In this document: positions 1-7,553 of the stretch, one piece after another
Numbering within the stretch: position 1 is the first letter of the stretch
Layout: the number at the start of each line of letters is the position of its first letter
Assembly (NCBI GenBank): GCA_946538445.1
Contig: CAMNGO010000020.1
Coordinates: 1-19,018 of the forward strand
DNA: 19,018 nucleotides
Reading direction: 5' to 3'
From: an uncultured Lachnospiraceae bacterium
Lineage (GTDB): Bacteria > Bacillota > Clostridia > Lachnospirales > Lachnospiraceae
Program-made: the position numbers and the translations under genes
Notes under the pieces: model-generated
The model's database searches: none
The model's input: only the letters and a program-made list of their open reading frames with translations
What the model was told of the DNA's origin: nothing

Positions 1-2
1 TC

Positions 3-758
3 TATACGAATACATCCCAGGAACTGTTCGGAGGATACTCTCTCTATGATTATTCTCTGACCTGGTACCAGACCCATCTTATGGAAAATGGGACTGTCCT
101 GCGGTCCCCTTACCTTCCGGACCGGCTTGCCAGGTATCAAGGGGGGATTCCTTTCTGTCATAATCCTTCCAAAACCGTCTATGTAAGACGAAATATTGAC
201 CATATATTAAAGTGCGGATATTTCTCATCGGAGCTGGAGTTTTTCATGAACCTTACCCGGATTATTATGCCTCTTTTCCAATGGTGGTACACGGATCTGA
301 CCCTCTATGAAGAAAAAGATGGTATCAAAACCAACTGGAGGATGGCAAGAACGAAAATCCGTACCAGGCTGACAGCGGAAGGGGTCATAAAGCCGAAATG
401 GAAGCATGAACTGTCCTTGTTCCATGCAGTGAGAGACCTCTTTCCGGATACCCTCTACCAATACCGGCCGGACTGGCTTGGCAGACAGAGCCTTGATTTC
501 TATATCCCCTCACTCAGAACAGCCATCGAGTACCAGGGGATTCAGCATTACATCCCGGTTGATTTTTTCGGAGGGGAAGAAGCATTGGTTCAGAGACAGG
601 AACTGGACAGACAGAAGAGAAGGCTCTGTGAGGAGAATGAAGTACGGCTGATCGAATGGCCTTATGATATTCCTCCGGAAGCCGGGAACATCCAAAAGAT
701 CCTTTTAAAAAAGAGCACGAAAAATGATAAGAATAAGGAGTATTATGAAGAAGATTAG
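3..758 (+). CDS. PD-(D/E)XK-like nuclease domain protein, 5' end outside window
   Basis: The reading frame is open to the left edge of the window, so the true start is upstream; 251 codons are visible. The C-terminal half looks like the small restriction/Vsr-like endonuclease fold: a helix Glu (codon 408-410), then LDFYIP with Asp at 495-497, then AIEYQG with Glu at 528-530. This gives an E...D...E-x-Q pattern in which Gln takes the place of the usual Lys. The following stretch (HY, DFFGGEEA, a basic helix, then LIEWPY) is typical of this fold in proteins of unknown function. The N-terminal half is not recognised. The last 14 bases overlap the next gene, so the two are probably co-transcribed. 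DNA cleavage is inferred from the fold; the target is unknown. Confidence is good for the fold and low for the biological role. Confidence 0.7.
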   Translation, partial: YTNTSQELFGGYSLYDYSLTWYQTHLMENGTVLRSPYLPDRLARYQGGIPFCHNPSKTVYVRRNIDHILKCGYFSSELEFFMNLTRIIMPLFQWWYTDLTLYEEKDGIKTNWRMARTKIRTRLTAEGVIKPKWKHELSLFHAVRDLFPDTLYQYRPDWLGRQSLDFYIPSLRTAIEYQGIQHYIPVDFFGGEEALVQRQELDRQKRRLCEENEVRLIEWPYDIPPEAGNIQKILLKKSTKNDKNKEYYEED

Positions 759-1677
759 TGATTTTATAGGAAAATATATGGCAATAATCGTCCTGGCAGT
801 GGCAGCCCTGGCCTTGTTTGTTCCGGGGACATGCCTGTGGATTGAAACCGGATGGATTAATTATCTGCTGATGATCGTTATGTTTGGTATGGGACTCACC
901 ATGAGAGCAGAAGATTTTGCTGTTCTATTTACCAAACCGAAAGATATGATAATCGGTTGCCTGGCACAGTTTCTGATCATGCCTGCTCTTGCATTCGGAC
1001 TTGGCAAGATCTTCGGTTTAAGTGACGAGTTGCTGGTGGGAGTCATTCTTGTAGGTACATGCCCCGGGGGAACATCCAGCAACGTTATAACCTTTCTGTC
1101 CAAGGGAGATACGGCTATGTCTATCGGAATGACCAGCATTAATACTCTCCTTGCTCCAATACTTACACCTGCCCTTACCTACCTCTATCTTCGGACCTCT
1201 GTAAATGTGGATGTGAAAGCTATGTTTCTTTCTATTATTCAGGTGGTTCTTATACCCATCGGGCTTGGAATATTGATCAACCATTTTCTGGGGAAATACA
1301 CGGAGAAGGTAAAGGATGCCCTGCCCTCCGTTTCCGTAACCGCCATATGCCTCATCGTTGCAGCGGTTGTATCCCACAACAGTGAAAAGATTCTGTCAAC
1401 AGGAGCCATCATATTTGTTATCGTCATCCTGCATAACCTGCTGGGATATCTGTGCGGATATCTGATCGGAGTTGTATTCCGGATGGATATGCCGAGAAAG
1501 AAGGCAATTTCCATAGAGATTGGAATGCAGAATTCAGGGCTTGCCACCTCTTTGGCAGCAAGCGCCTTCCCACAGCTGGCTATGGCAACCGTGCCCGGTG
1601 CCATATTCTCCGTATGGCATAACATTTCAGGCGCAATACTTGCAGGTATATTCAGAAGAATCGATAAGGAATCATAA
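745..1677 (+). CDS. BASS family (bile acid:sodium symporter-like) transporter
   Basis: A 310-residue membrane protein with about nine to ten hydrophobic segments, the usual length for bacterial BASS carriers. Two family hallmarks are visible: GTCPGGTSSN at residues 105-113, in the first unwound-helix region, and EIGMQNSGLA at 258-267, in the second. Family members are sodium-coupled importers of organic anions such as bile acids, pantoate or 2-keto acids; the substrate cannot be read from sequence. I chose the ATG at 745 because AGGAG at 736-740 sits just upstream. An in-frame ATG at 724 lies within the upstream gene and lacks a ribosome site. The gene overlaps the nuclease-like gene by 14 bases and is followed after 33 bases by a small membrane protein gene, so the three probably form one operon. 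Confidence 0.9.
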   Translation: MKKISDFIGKYMAIIVLAVAALALFVPGTCLWIETGWINYLLMIVMFGMGLTMRAEDFAVLFTKPKDMIIGCLAQFLIMPALAFGLGKIFGLSDELLVGVILVGTCPGGTSSNVITFLSKGDTAMSIGMTSINTLLAPILTPALTYLYLRTSVNVDVKAMFLSIIQVVLIPIGLGILINHFLGKYTEKVKDALPSVSVTAICLIVAAVVSHNSEKILSTGAIIFVIVILHNLLGYLCGYLIGVVFRMDMPRKKAISIEIGMQNSGLATSLAASAFPQLAMATVPGAIFSVWHNISGAILAGIFRRIDKES

Positions 1678-1710
1678 GTACCGTACAGGAAGAAAGAGAG
1701 GAGATAATCT

Positions 1711-2370
1711 ATGAAGTATGGGGAGTCAATCTTCGATATTGCCTATCTGCTCTTTGCGATCATCAGTGGATGCCTGATCTTATACAGAGCCAAAGATGGC
1801 GAAGAGAAAATGATGGGATGTGCGGCATTAATCCTGGGTGTCGGAGATGCATTTCATCTTCTGCCGAGGGTGATGGCTTATTATGTGCCTGGGGATATGA
1901 GCTTCTATCTGGGGATAGGAAAATTTGTCACCTCCATTACCGTGACGATTTTTTATGTTCTGCTGTTTTATATCTGGATGTATAAATATAATAAAGAGAA
2001 GAATCAAAGAGACATAATTCTGGTCTGGGTTTTGGCGGCGATCCGGATCGTTATCTGCCTGTTCCCTCAAAACGGATGGACAGGGAATGGTGGCAGTATC
2101 ACATGGGCGGTTCTCAGGAACCTTCCCTTCGTTCTGATGGGAGCCTATATATGCCTTCTTTATTATCAGGACCGAGATAGGGATCGGATTTTCCGATATT
2201 TCTGGCTGTATATCCTGTTTTCCTTCCTCTTTTATCTCCCGGTTACAGTGGGAACCGGAATCATGCCTGCTCTGGGCATGCTGATGCTTCCAAAGACGGT
2301 ATGCTATATCTTGATGATATGGAGTTTTTTGTTAACACAGAGATCAAATATAAATAGAGATCAAATATAA
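1711..2370 (+). CDS. Unrecognised membrane protein with about seven transmembrane segments
   Basis: A 219-residue, strongly hydrophobic protein with roughly seven predicted membrane spans, near residues 8-26, 35-52, 66-89, 97-115, 128-148, 158-180 and 186-208. The first spans are separated by short charged loops (AKDGEEK, KYNKEKNQRD). No signal peptide, catalytic motif or metal-ligand cluster stands out, so I give no function. The start is supported by GAGAGGAG about 8 bases upstream of the ATG. It is the last gene of a probable three-gene operon with the BASS transporter and ends just before a strong terminator hairpin. It may be an accessory protein or sensor for the transported compound, but that is only inferred from position. 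Confidence 0.75.
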   Translation: MKYGESIFDIAYLLFAIISGCLILYRAKDGEEKMMGCAALILGVGDAFHLLPRVMAYYVPGDMSFYLGIGKFVTSITVTIFYVLLFYIWMYKYNKEKNQRDIILVWVLAAIRIVICLFPQNGWTGNGGSITWAVLRNLPFVLMGAYICLLYYQDRDRDRIFRYFWLYILFSFLFYLPVTVGTGIMPALGMLMLPKTVCYILMIWSFLLTQRSNINRDQI

Positions 2371-2376
2371 ATATAT

Positions 2377-2418
2377 AAAAAGACTGTCGTATTGGTGCTA
2401 CCATACGACAGTCTTTTT
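2377..2418. terminator. Bidirectional rho-independent terminator between convergent operons
   Basis: A 16-bp perfect stem (2377-2392 pairs with 2403-2418) encloses a 10-nt loop. It starts with an A-run and ends with a T-run, so it works in both directions. It lies between the end of the plus-strand membrane protein gene (2370) and the end of the minus-strand ferredoxin gene (2421). Confidence 0.93.
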
Positions 2419-2420
2419 CG

Positions 2421-2858
2421 TTAGACCAACCGGATTGCCCCGGCCGGGCAGGCAACCTGACAAGCCGGAAGCAGACCCTGATCAAGCCTGGAGGCACACA
2501 GACTGCATTTTTGCATGATTCTTTTCTCACCAAATTGGGGAATCTTCCATGGGCAGGCAGTCTTGCAGAGACGGCATCCGTCACAGGCTGTCTCATCTAC
2601 CAGCACAATACCGTCCTCCCTTCGGAAGATGGCATGTCGGGGACAAGCTGACAGGCAGGCTGGGTTATCACAATGCCTGCATAGATCAAAGTGAAAGACC
2701 AGCTTCTCTTTCATCGGGGTGGTATCTTCTTCCTCCCGCATGATGATATATCGGATCCCTCTGGGCAGTTGGTTTTCCATCTTACAGGCAATCTCGCAGG
2801 CACAACAGCCCATACATCTATTCTCATCAATAAGTAACCGTTTTCTTTTTGCTATCAT
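2421..2858 (-). CDS. Four-cluster [4Fe-4S] ferredoxin-type electron-transfer subunit
   Basis: A 145-residue DmsB/HycB-type iron-sulfur protein. It has four cysteine groups: C15-C18-C21-C25 (with an extra C19), C60-x2-C63-x4-C68-x3-C72-P, C92-x2-C95-x2-C98-x3-C102-P, and C118-x2-C121-x11-C133-x3-C137-P. In this family the groups are shared pairwise to bind four [4Fe-4S] clusters that carry electrons to or from a molybdopterin subunit. There is no signal peptide or membrane helix. Its ATG overlaps the stop codon of the oxidoreductase gene (TAATG, one shared base), implying translational coupling and a stable two-subunit complex. No membrane anchor subunit is encoded nearby, so the complex is probably soluble in the cytoplasm and uses a soluble electron partner that cannot be identified here. 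Confidence 0.93.
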   Translation of the reverse strand: MIAKRKRLLIDENRCMGCCACEIACKMENQLPRGIRYIIMREEEDTTPMKEKLVFHFDLCRHCDNPACLSACPRHAIFRREDGIVLVDETACDGCRLCKTACPWKIPQFGEKRIMQKCSLCASRLDQGLLPACQVACPAGAIRLV

Positions 2859-5107
2859 TAGTTATCCACCTCCTGCATCTTTTCCACCTGTACCAAAGTG
2901 TTAAAATATCCGGTGGTGTTCCCGTCGTAGAGAGGCTGGTATTCGTACATGATTCCATTCTCTTTAAGGGTATCCCTTGGGCCTCCCTGGCTTAAGGAGG
3001 TAAGGACGTTTACGTTGCCTCCCAGTTTGACCCACATTCCACTGTTAAGCTCCACTACCCCCGGTCTGACGATAATACTGACGGCAGCCAGGATATCCTT
3101 TAGCTCTCCCCGGTCATTAAAGATACGGACCCGGTCTCCGTCCTTGATTCCCCTGGCAGCGGCATCTTCTGCATTGATATGAAGTTTGGCCGGCCCTTCA
3201 ATCTCCTGGATCCAGGGCAGGTTGTAATACTGTGAGTGACAGCGGAAAGAAGGATGCTGGGACACAATGCACAGAGGATATTTCTTAGCCAGGTCAGGCG
3301 TGCGTCTGATACTCTCTTCCGGTTCGATAAAATGTGGAAGAGGATAGTAGTCTCCGGGATGTTTCTTTCCTCTTTCTTCCATGATAGAGGAATAGAATTC
3401 AAATTTGCCGGAGGGAGTGTTAAATTTTCCGTCTTTATAGGGTATGGCGGGGGCCCATTCTTCACTGACCAGTGCAGGTCCCCTGGGCGAAATCGCCGCA
3501 TCCACATCTGTATTCATTCCAATTAACATTCGGATGTAATCAATTCCGTTGCGATATCTGGGAAAATACTCTTCATATCCTAATCGGCGTCCAAGTTCCT
3601 CAAAAATCTCAACATCGGGAACGGCTTCATAGTAGGGCTGGCAGACCGGAACCAGGATTTGGTTATAGTGATGCCAGTAAGAGGTATGGAGACCGTATTG
3701 TTCGAGGAAATGACAAGCCGGCAGGACCAGGTCCGCCCAGTCTGTGTCATCGGTCATAAACTGCTCGATAACCACGAACATATCCAGCTGCTTTATGGCT
3801 TTTAGGGTATGGTCTACGTAAGGCTGCTGGGATACCAGACCTCCACGCCAGGATATGATTCCTTTTATGGGGGGATCCGCATTAAGCATCGCTGTTGCAA
3901 CTGCAGAGATATTAATCATCCTTGTTTTCTTTATCGCTGCTCCTTTTGGAACTGCCACATTGGCTGTCTGCATAAAACCTTCAAATCCCGGGAAACCAAG
4001 GTTACTCATAAACTCATAGGTGCCGTATTCTTTACCGATATGGCCGCAGACAGCTGCCAGACTGGCAAGTGATCTCTGAACCTGATGCCCGTTACTGTAT
4101 CTTTGCTGGCCGCAACCGCAGGACATATGGGACTTGTGCGTCGCATACAGTTCTGCTGCTTCAATCAATTGCCCTTTGGGTATGCCGGTAATCTCCTCTG
4201 TATATTCCGGTGTCCACATCTCTACCAGGTCCCGAAGTCCCTGGAATCCAACCGTGTGATTCCTGATGTATTCCTCATCCTGCAATCCTTTTTTTAAGAT
4301 CCAGTGAATCATCCCCAGGGCCATAGCTCCGTCCGTACCGGGACGGGGACGGAGGTGGATATGGGCTTTGGAGGCTACCCCTGTCACACAGGGATCGACG
4401 ACGATCAGCTTCGCCCCACGATCCATGGCACGGTAGAGGTAAGGATAGACGTGAGGATGGGTGGCAGTGGGATTCAAGCCAACCATCATGATGACTTCTG
4501 CATGATCAGCCCAGATATCCGGAACCATGGTGCTCTGACTTCCCACACTGCACTGGGATCCGGAAATCCCGGATAAAACACAGAAGCTTCCCACAAGCTT
4601 TGTCGCTCCAAGCAGATTCCAAAGTCTGGCACTTACAGCCTTTGCCATGTATTCTCGGTTGCCTGAATAGCCATATTCCATCATGGCCTCCGAACCATAA
4701 GTATTACAGATCGTTCGAATTTTATCTGCCATGTAATCCATAGCCTCATCCCAGGTGATTCTTTTAAATTTTCCTTCCCCACGCTTACCGATACGAAGCA
4801 TGGGATATTTGACACGGTCCGGACTGTTGATTTTCTGTACATTAGCCATAGCTTTCAGACAGAGGGTTCCTTTTGTGATGGGATGATCAGGATCTCCTTC
4901 GATCTTAATCACTTTCTCATCCTTTACATACACCAGCAGGCCACAGGTATCATAACAATTGTGAGGACAGGCCGTCTTCACAACCCGGTCTGCGATAACT
5001 GTTTTCCCATCCAGGGTAACCGGTACATTAAAAGCCAGACCATAGAGGTTAAGGTCTTCTTTTTTTCGAAAAGGTATCGGATTGATTTTCTCTTCGGTAT
5101 TCATCAT
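2858..5107 (-). CDS. Molybdopterin-dependent oxidoreductase, DMSO reductase family, cytoplasmic
   Basis: A 749-residue catalytic subunit. An N-terminal [4Fe-4S] motif, C47-x3-C51-x3-C55-x27-C83, is followed by the molybdopterin oxidoreductase core (GATKLVGSFCVLSGISG near 167-183; GLNPTATHP near 210-218) and a C-terminal molybdopterin-dinucleotide-binding domain (about 620-740, with DGDRVRIFNDRGE). There is no twin-arginine signal, so it should act in the cytoplasm. The molybdenum ligand cannot be fixed by eye; candidates are C176, S179, S182 and C186. Soluble relatives in anaerobes include reductases, hydroxyl transferases, dehydroxylases and hydratases, so the substrate is open. GGAGG precedes the ATG at 5107. 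It is transcribed divergently from an HxlR regulator and coupled to the ferredoxin subunit downstream. Confidence 0.92.
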   Translation of the reverse strand: MMNTEEKINPIPFRKKEDLNLYGLAFNVPVTLDGKTVIADRVVKTACPHNCYDTCGLLVYVKDEKVIKIEGDPDHPITKGTLCLKAMANVQKINSPDRVKYPMLRIGKRGEGKFKRITWDEAMDYMADKIRTICNTYGSEAMMEYGYSGNREYMAKAVSARLWNLLGATKLVGSFCVLSGISGSQCSVGSQSTMVPDIWADHAEVIMMVGLNPTATHPHVYPYLYRAMDRGAKLIVVDPCVTGVASKAHIHLRPRPGTDGAMALGMIHWILKKGLQDEEYIRNHTVGFQGLRDLVEMWTPEYTEEITGIPKGQLIEAAELYATHKSHMSCGCGQQRYSNGHQVQRSLASLAAVCGHIGKEYGTYEFMSNLGFPGFEGFMQTANVAVPKGAAIKKTRMINISAVATAMLNADPPIKGIISWRGGLVSQQPYVDHTLKAIKQLDMFVVIEQFMTDDTDWADLVLPACHFLEQYGLHTSYWHHYNQILVPVCQPYYEAVPDVEIFEELGRRLGYEEYFPRYRNGIDYIRMLIGMNTDVDAAISPRGPALVSEEWAPAIPYKDGKFNTPSGKFEFYSSIMEERGKKHPGDYYPLPHFIEPEESIRRTPDLAKKYPLCIVSQHPSFRCHSQYYNLPWIQEIEGPAKLHINAEDAAARGIKDGDRVRIFNDRGELKDILAAVSIIVRPGVVELNSGMWVKLGGNVNVLTSLSQGGPRDTLKENGIMYEYQPLYDGNTTGYFNTLVQVEKMQEVDN

Positions 5108-5248
5108 GCGTATTCCTCCCCGCCCAGATTCTACCAGTATTGTAGTCGTATATATCCATTATTATAGCATCTATCTGATATAATATTATTGACTCACAAA
5201 TTATTGAGCAGCCAAATCTTTCTTTAGTTAAAGAGGAGAGAACGTATT
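5108..5248. promoter_or_regulatory. Divergent promoter region between the Mo-oxidoreductase and HxlR genes
   Basis: The 141-bp region holds TATAAT-type -10 candidates for both directions: plus strand 5179-5184, minus strand 5161-5166. I see no convincing -35 box for either, which would fit regulated promoters. ATTATTGA occurs twice as a direct repeat (5185-5192 and 5200-5207, 15-bp period). This is a possible regulator site, but it is short and AT-rich. Ribosome sites are GGAGG for the minus gene and AGAGGAGA for the plus gene. Confidence 0.45.
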
Positions 5249-5635
5249 ATGTATCAGAAAAAAATCCCGGATGAGAACCTGTGCCCATTTGAATATGCCA
5301 TATCTCTGTTCAAGGGGAAATGGGACATCCGCATCATATGTCTTCTTGCCCATAATGAGACTATACGCTACAGCAAATTCAAAGACTATCTGCCGGAAAT
5401 CTCCGATACAGCTTTGTCCGGAGTCCTGAGAAAACTGACAAGTCATCAGATTATCTGCCGCCGGGTATGCCATGAAATACCGGCTCATGTGGAGTATCGC
5501 TTATCCGAGAAGGGGCACAGAGCAGTACCTATATTACAGAATCTGTGCCGATGGTCGGCAGATGTCTGCCAGGTAAAGGACACACATCGTCTGCTCTATT
5601 GTGATGACTGTAAATACGGGCAGATGAAACAGTAA
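5249..5635 (+). CDS. HxlR family winged-helix transcriptional regulator, cysteine-rich
   Basis: A 128-residue protein with the HxlR pattern: C12-P near the start, LFKGKWDIRIICLL (20-33), RYSKFKDYLPEISDTALSGVLRKL across the recognition helix, and VEYRLSEKGH in the wing (81-90). Family members sense electrophiles, redox state or small ligands, often through the conserved N-terminal Cys, and regulate an adjacent gene. This one has eight cysteines in 128 residues (C12, C31, C70, C74, C100, C107, C118, C121), including a C-terminal CxxC, so a redox or metal response is plausible but unproven. It is divergent from the molybdopterin oxidoreductase, its most likely target, and is followed by its own terminator. 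Confidence 0.9.
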   Translation: MYQKKIPDENLCPFEYAISLFKGKWDIRIICLLAHNETIRYSKFKDYLPEISDTALSGVLRKLTSHQIICRRVCHEIPAHVEYRLSEKGHRAVPILQNLCRWSADVCQVKDTHRLLYCDDCKYGQMKQ

Positions 5636-5655
5636 ACATATATCATTCAAAGAAT

Positions 5656-5699
5656 AAGGAGCCTGGGGTTTCATACCCCAGGCTCCTTGCAGTTTTCTT
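5656..5699 (+). terminator. Rho-independent terminator after the HxlR gene
   Basis: A 14-bp perfect GC-rich stem (5656-5669 with 5675-5688) with a 5-nt loop is followed by a loose T-rich tail (GTTTTCTTC). It lies 20 bases past the HxlR stop and also separates that gene from convergent msrA. Confidence 0.88.
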
Positions 5700-5713
5700 C
5701 TGACTAATCAGTA

Positions 5714-6199
5714 TTATGATAAATGAAAATATGTTTCCGGTATGTGACAATAGCCTCCCGGATTCTTATCCAGATATTTCTGGTGGTATTCCTCTGCGGA
5801 GAAGAAGTTCTTCAACTTCTCGACAGAGACGGCCAATGGCATGCCGACCTTTTTCTGCTCTTTCTCATAGACAGGCATGATCTGTGCAACCTGGTCTTCT
5901 TCCGTATAATAAATACCGGTACGATATTGGAGCCCGATGTCATTTTCCTGACGGTTTACGGAAACCGGATCAATTACCATAAAATAGTATTCCAGGAGCT
6001 TTGTCAGTGACAGACGTGTCTCATCATAAGAGATTCTGACCGTCTCAGCATGTCCACTGTTATTGCAGACCTCCTCATAAGAAGGTTTGTGGTCCGGGCC
6101 GTTAGCATAACCAACTTCTGTTTCTTCTACCCCGTCAAATTGGTCGAAAAATTTCTGCATACCCCAGAAACATCCGCCGGCCAGATAGATCTCTTTCAT
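5714..6199 (-). CDS. msrA: Peptide-methionine (S)-S-oxide reductase MsrA
   Basis: A 161-residue protein, the normal length for a single-domain MsrA. It reduces methionine-S-sulfoxide in proteins or free methionine. The active-site motif GGCFWG (catalytic C10) is present, with GYANG at about 32-36, GHAETVRISYD, the QYRTGIYY segment and C-terminal NPGGYCHIPETYF with probable resolving C151. The ATG at 6199 is chosen because AAAGGAG lies just upstream and the family sequence begins there; the open frame continues 49 codons further but has no MsrA similarity. No MsrB domain is fused. It starts 25 bases after the aldo/keto reductase stop, so the two are probably one operon with a repair or redox role. 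Cytoplasmic. Confidence 0.96.
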   Translation of the reverse strand: MKEIYLAGGCFWGMQKFFDQFDGVEETEVGYANGPDHKPSYEEVCNNSGHAETVRISYDETRLSLTKLLEYYFMVIDPVSVNRQENDIGLQYRTGIYYTEEDQVAQIMPVYEKEQKKVGMPLAVSVEKLKNFFSAEEYHQKYLDKNPGGYCHIPETYFHLS

Positions 6200-6224
6200 G
6201 GGATTCTCCTTTCTGCTGTCAAAT

Positions 6225-7358
6225 TCATCCAAGCTTTTCAGAAAAATCAGCAAGTACTTCGGAAATCTTAATCTGTTGCGGACAGACTTCCTCACAGCTG
6301 CGACATTGGATACATGCCTGGGGACGCTTGTCCTCCGAAAGAGCACTCAAGGCCATAGGAGCGATAAATCCGCCACCGGTGTAAGCGTGCTCGTTATACA
6401 GATTAAGCAGACCTGGGATATCCAGTTCCTGCGGACAGTGACTTACACAATAATGACAGGACGTACAGGGAACAGTACCCACGGATAGCATTTTTTCCGC
6501 CATGCCGAGCACTGCATTCATCTCTGATTCAGAAAGCGTTTTTTCCTCGGAGAAGGTCTTAAGATTATCAACGAGCTGCTCCTCATTGGACATACCGGAA
6601 AGGATCACCGTTACAGAAGGAATGCTCTCTAAGAAGCGAAAAGCCCATGCGGGAATCTCCTCCTCAGGGCGGAGTTTCTTCAGTTCATTTTCATATTCCG
6701 GAGCCAGCTGAGCCAGTTTGCCGCCACGCAGGGGTTCCATAACCCACACCGGGATATTCCATTCATCCAGAAGAGCCACTTTATCCTTGCCACCCTGGAA
6801 GGTCCAGTCCAGATAATTCAGCTGAAGCTGACAGAATTCCATATCTTTACCGTAGGCATCAAGAAAGCGTTTCAGCACATCCATACTGCCGTGGCAGGAG
6901 AAGCCCAGGTGCTTAATCCGGCCGTTTTGTTTCTGTTTTATGAGGTAACTGTAGATGCCGTATTTCTCATCATCCAGATAGGCATCGATGTTCATCTCGC
7001 ACACATTGTGGAAAAGGTAAAAATCAAAATAATCCACACCCAGCTTCTCCAGCTGCCGCTCAAAGATTTCTTCTACCTTTCCCCAGTTGGAGGGGTCATA
7101 GCCGGGGAACTTGGTAGCCAGATAAAAATCTTCTCTCGGATACCGGGCCAGAGCCTTTCCCATGACCAGCTCAGAGTTGCCGCTGTGGTATCCCCATGCG
7201 GTATCATAATAATTGATGCCTTCCTTCATGGCGGTGTCTACCATATGCAAGGCAGCGGCTTCGTCAATCTTGCTGTCATCTCCACCGATGACCGGAAGGC
7301 GCATGGCTCCAAAACCGAGGGCGGAGAGCCTGATATCCTGAAAATCTCTGTAAATCAT
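6225..7358 (-). CDS. Aldo/keto reductase with C-terminal 2x[4Fe-4S] ferredoxin domain
   Basis: A 377-residue two-part protein. The N-terminal aldo/keto reductase barrel has the tetrad D52, Y57, K83, H117 (YDTAWGYH, ATKFPG, FYLFHN). The C-terminal part has two ferredoxin motifs: C298-x2-C301-x2-C304-x3-C308-P and C349-x2-C352-x2-C355-x3-C359-P. This architecture is common in anaerobic Firmicutes; the iron-sulfur part suggests electron exchange with ferredoxin-like partners rather than NADPH alone, though the substrate is unknown. The start at 7358 follows GAGGAGG; the frame stays open 35 codons upstream but that stretch lacks family similarity. It lies upstream of msrA in the same direction with a 25-base gap and has a good promoter at 7387-7415. 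Confidence 0.93.
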   Translation of the reverse strand: MIYRDFQDIRLSALGFGAMRLPVIGGDDSKIDEAAALHMVDTAMKEGINYYDTAWGYHSGNSELVMGKALARYPREDFYLATKFPGYDPSNWGKVEEIFERQLEKLGVDYFDFYLFHNVCEMNIDAYLDDEKYGIYSYLIKQKQNGRIKHLGFSCHGSMDVLKRFLDAYGKDMEFCQLQLNYLDWTFQGGKDKVALLDEWNIPVWVMEPLRGGKLAQLAPEYENELKKLRPEEEIPAWAFRFLESIPSVTVILSGMSNEEQLVDNLKTFSEEKTLSESEMNAVLGMAEKMLSVGTVPCTSCHYCVSHCPQELDIPGLLNLYNEHAYTGGGFIAPMALSALSEDKRPQACIQCRSCEEVCPQQIKISEVLADFSEKLG

Positions 7359-7386
7359 ATTTTTTCCTCCTCTTTTTTTGCTTCTA

Positions 7387-7415
7387 ATCATAACATAAAG
7401 TATGGACCATCTCAA
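7387..7415 (-). promoter_or_regulatory. Sigma-A-type promoter for the aldo/keto reductase-msrA operon
   Basis: On the minus strand, TTGAGA (7415-7410), a 17-bp spacer and TATGAT (7392-7387) lie about 30 bases before the reductase start codon. Confidence 0.75.
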
Positions 7416-7466
7416 GGAAGGACTGCGGAGGAGGATTCTGATAGAACATATAGAGGCACTCAATAA

Positions 7467-7495
7467 TTGATGGAATCATTGATATGGATTATAAT
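7467..7495 (+). promoter_or_regulatory. Sigma-A-type promoter for the DUF523-GNAT gene
   Basis: TTGATG (7467-7472), a 17-bp spacer and a perfect TATAAT (7490-7495) lie about 58 bases before the ATG at 7554. Confidence 0.78.
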
Positions 7496-7553
7496 ACAGA
7501 ATTAAATAAAGGAAAATTCAAGACAGTAATTAACGCAGTGAAGGGGAATAGCA

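Noticed and set aside
861..1625. Several long minus-strand open frames inside the BASS transporter gene
   Set aside because: They are antisense shadows of a clear gene, overlap each other and show no recognisable domain or ribosome site.
6200..6346. Longer version of MsrA starting at 6346
   Set aside because: It would overlap the upstream reductase gene by about 120 bases; the ATG at 6199 has AAAGGAG and begins the known MsrA sequence.
7359..7463. Longer version of the aldo/keto reductase starting at 7463
   Set aside because: The extra 35 codons lack family similarity, run through the likely promoter (7387-7415), and the ATG at 7358 has a strong GAGGAGG site.
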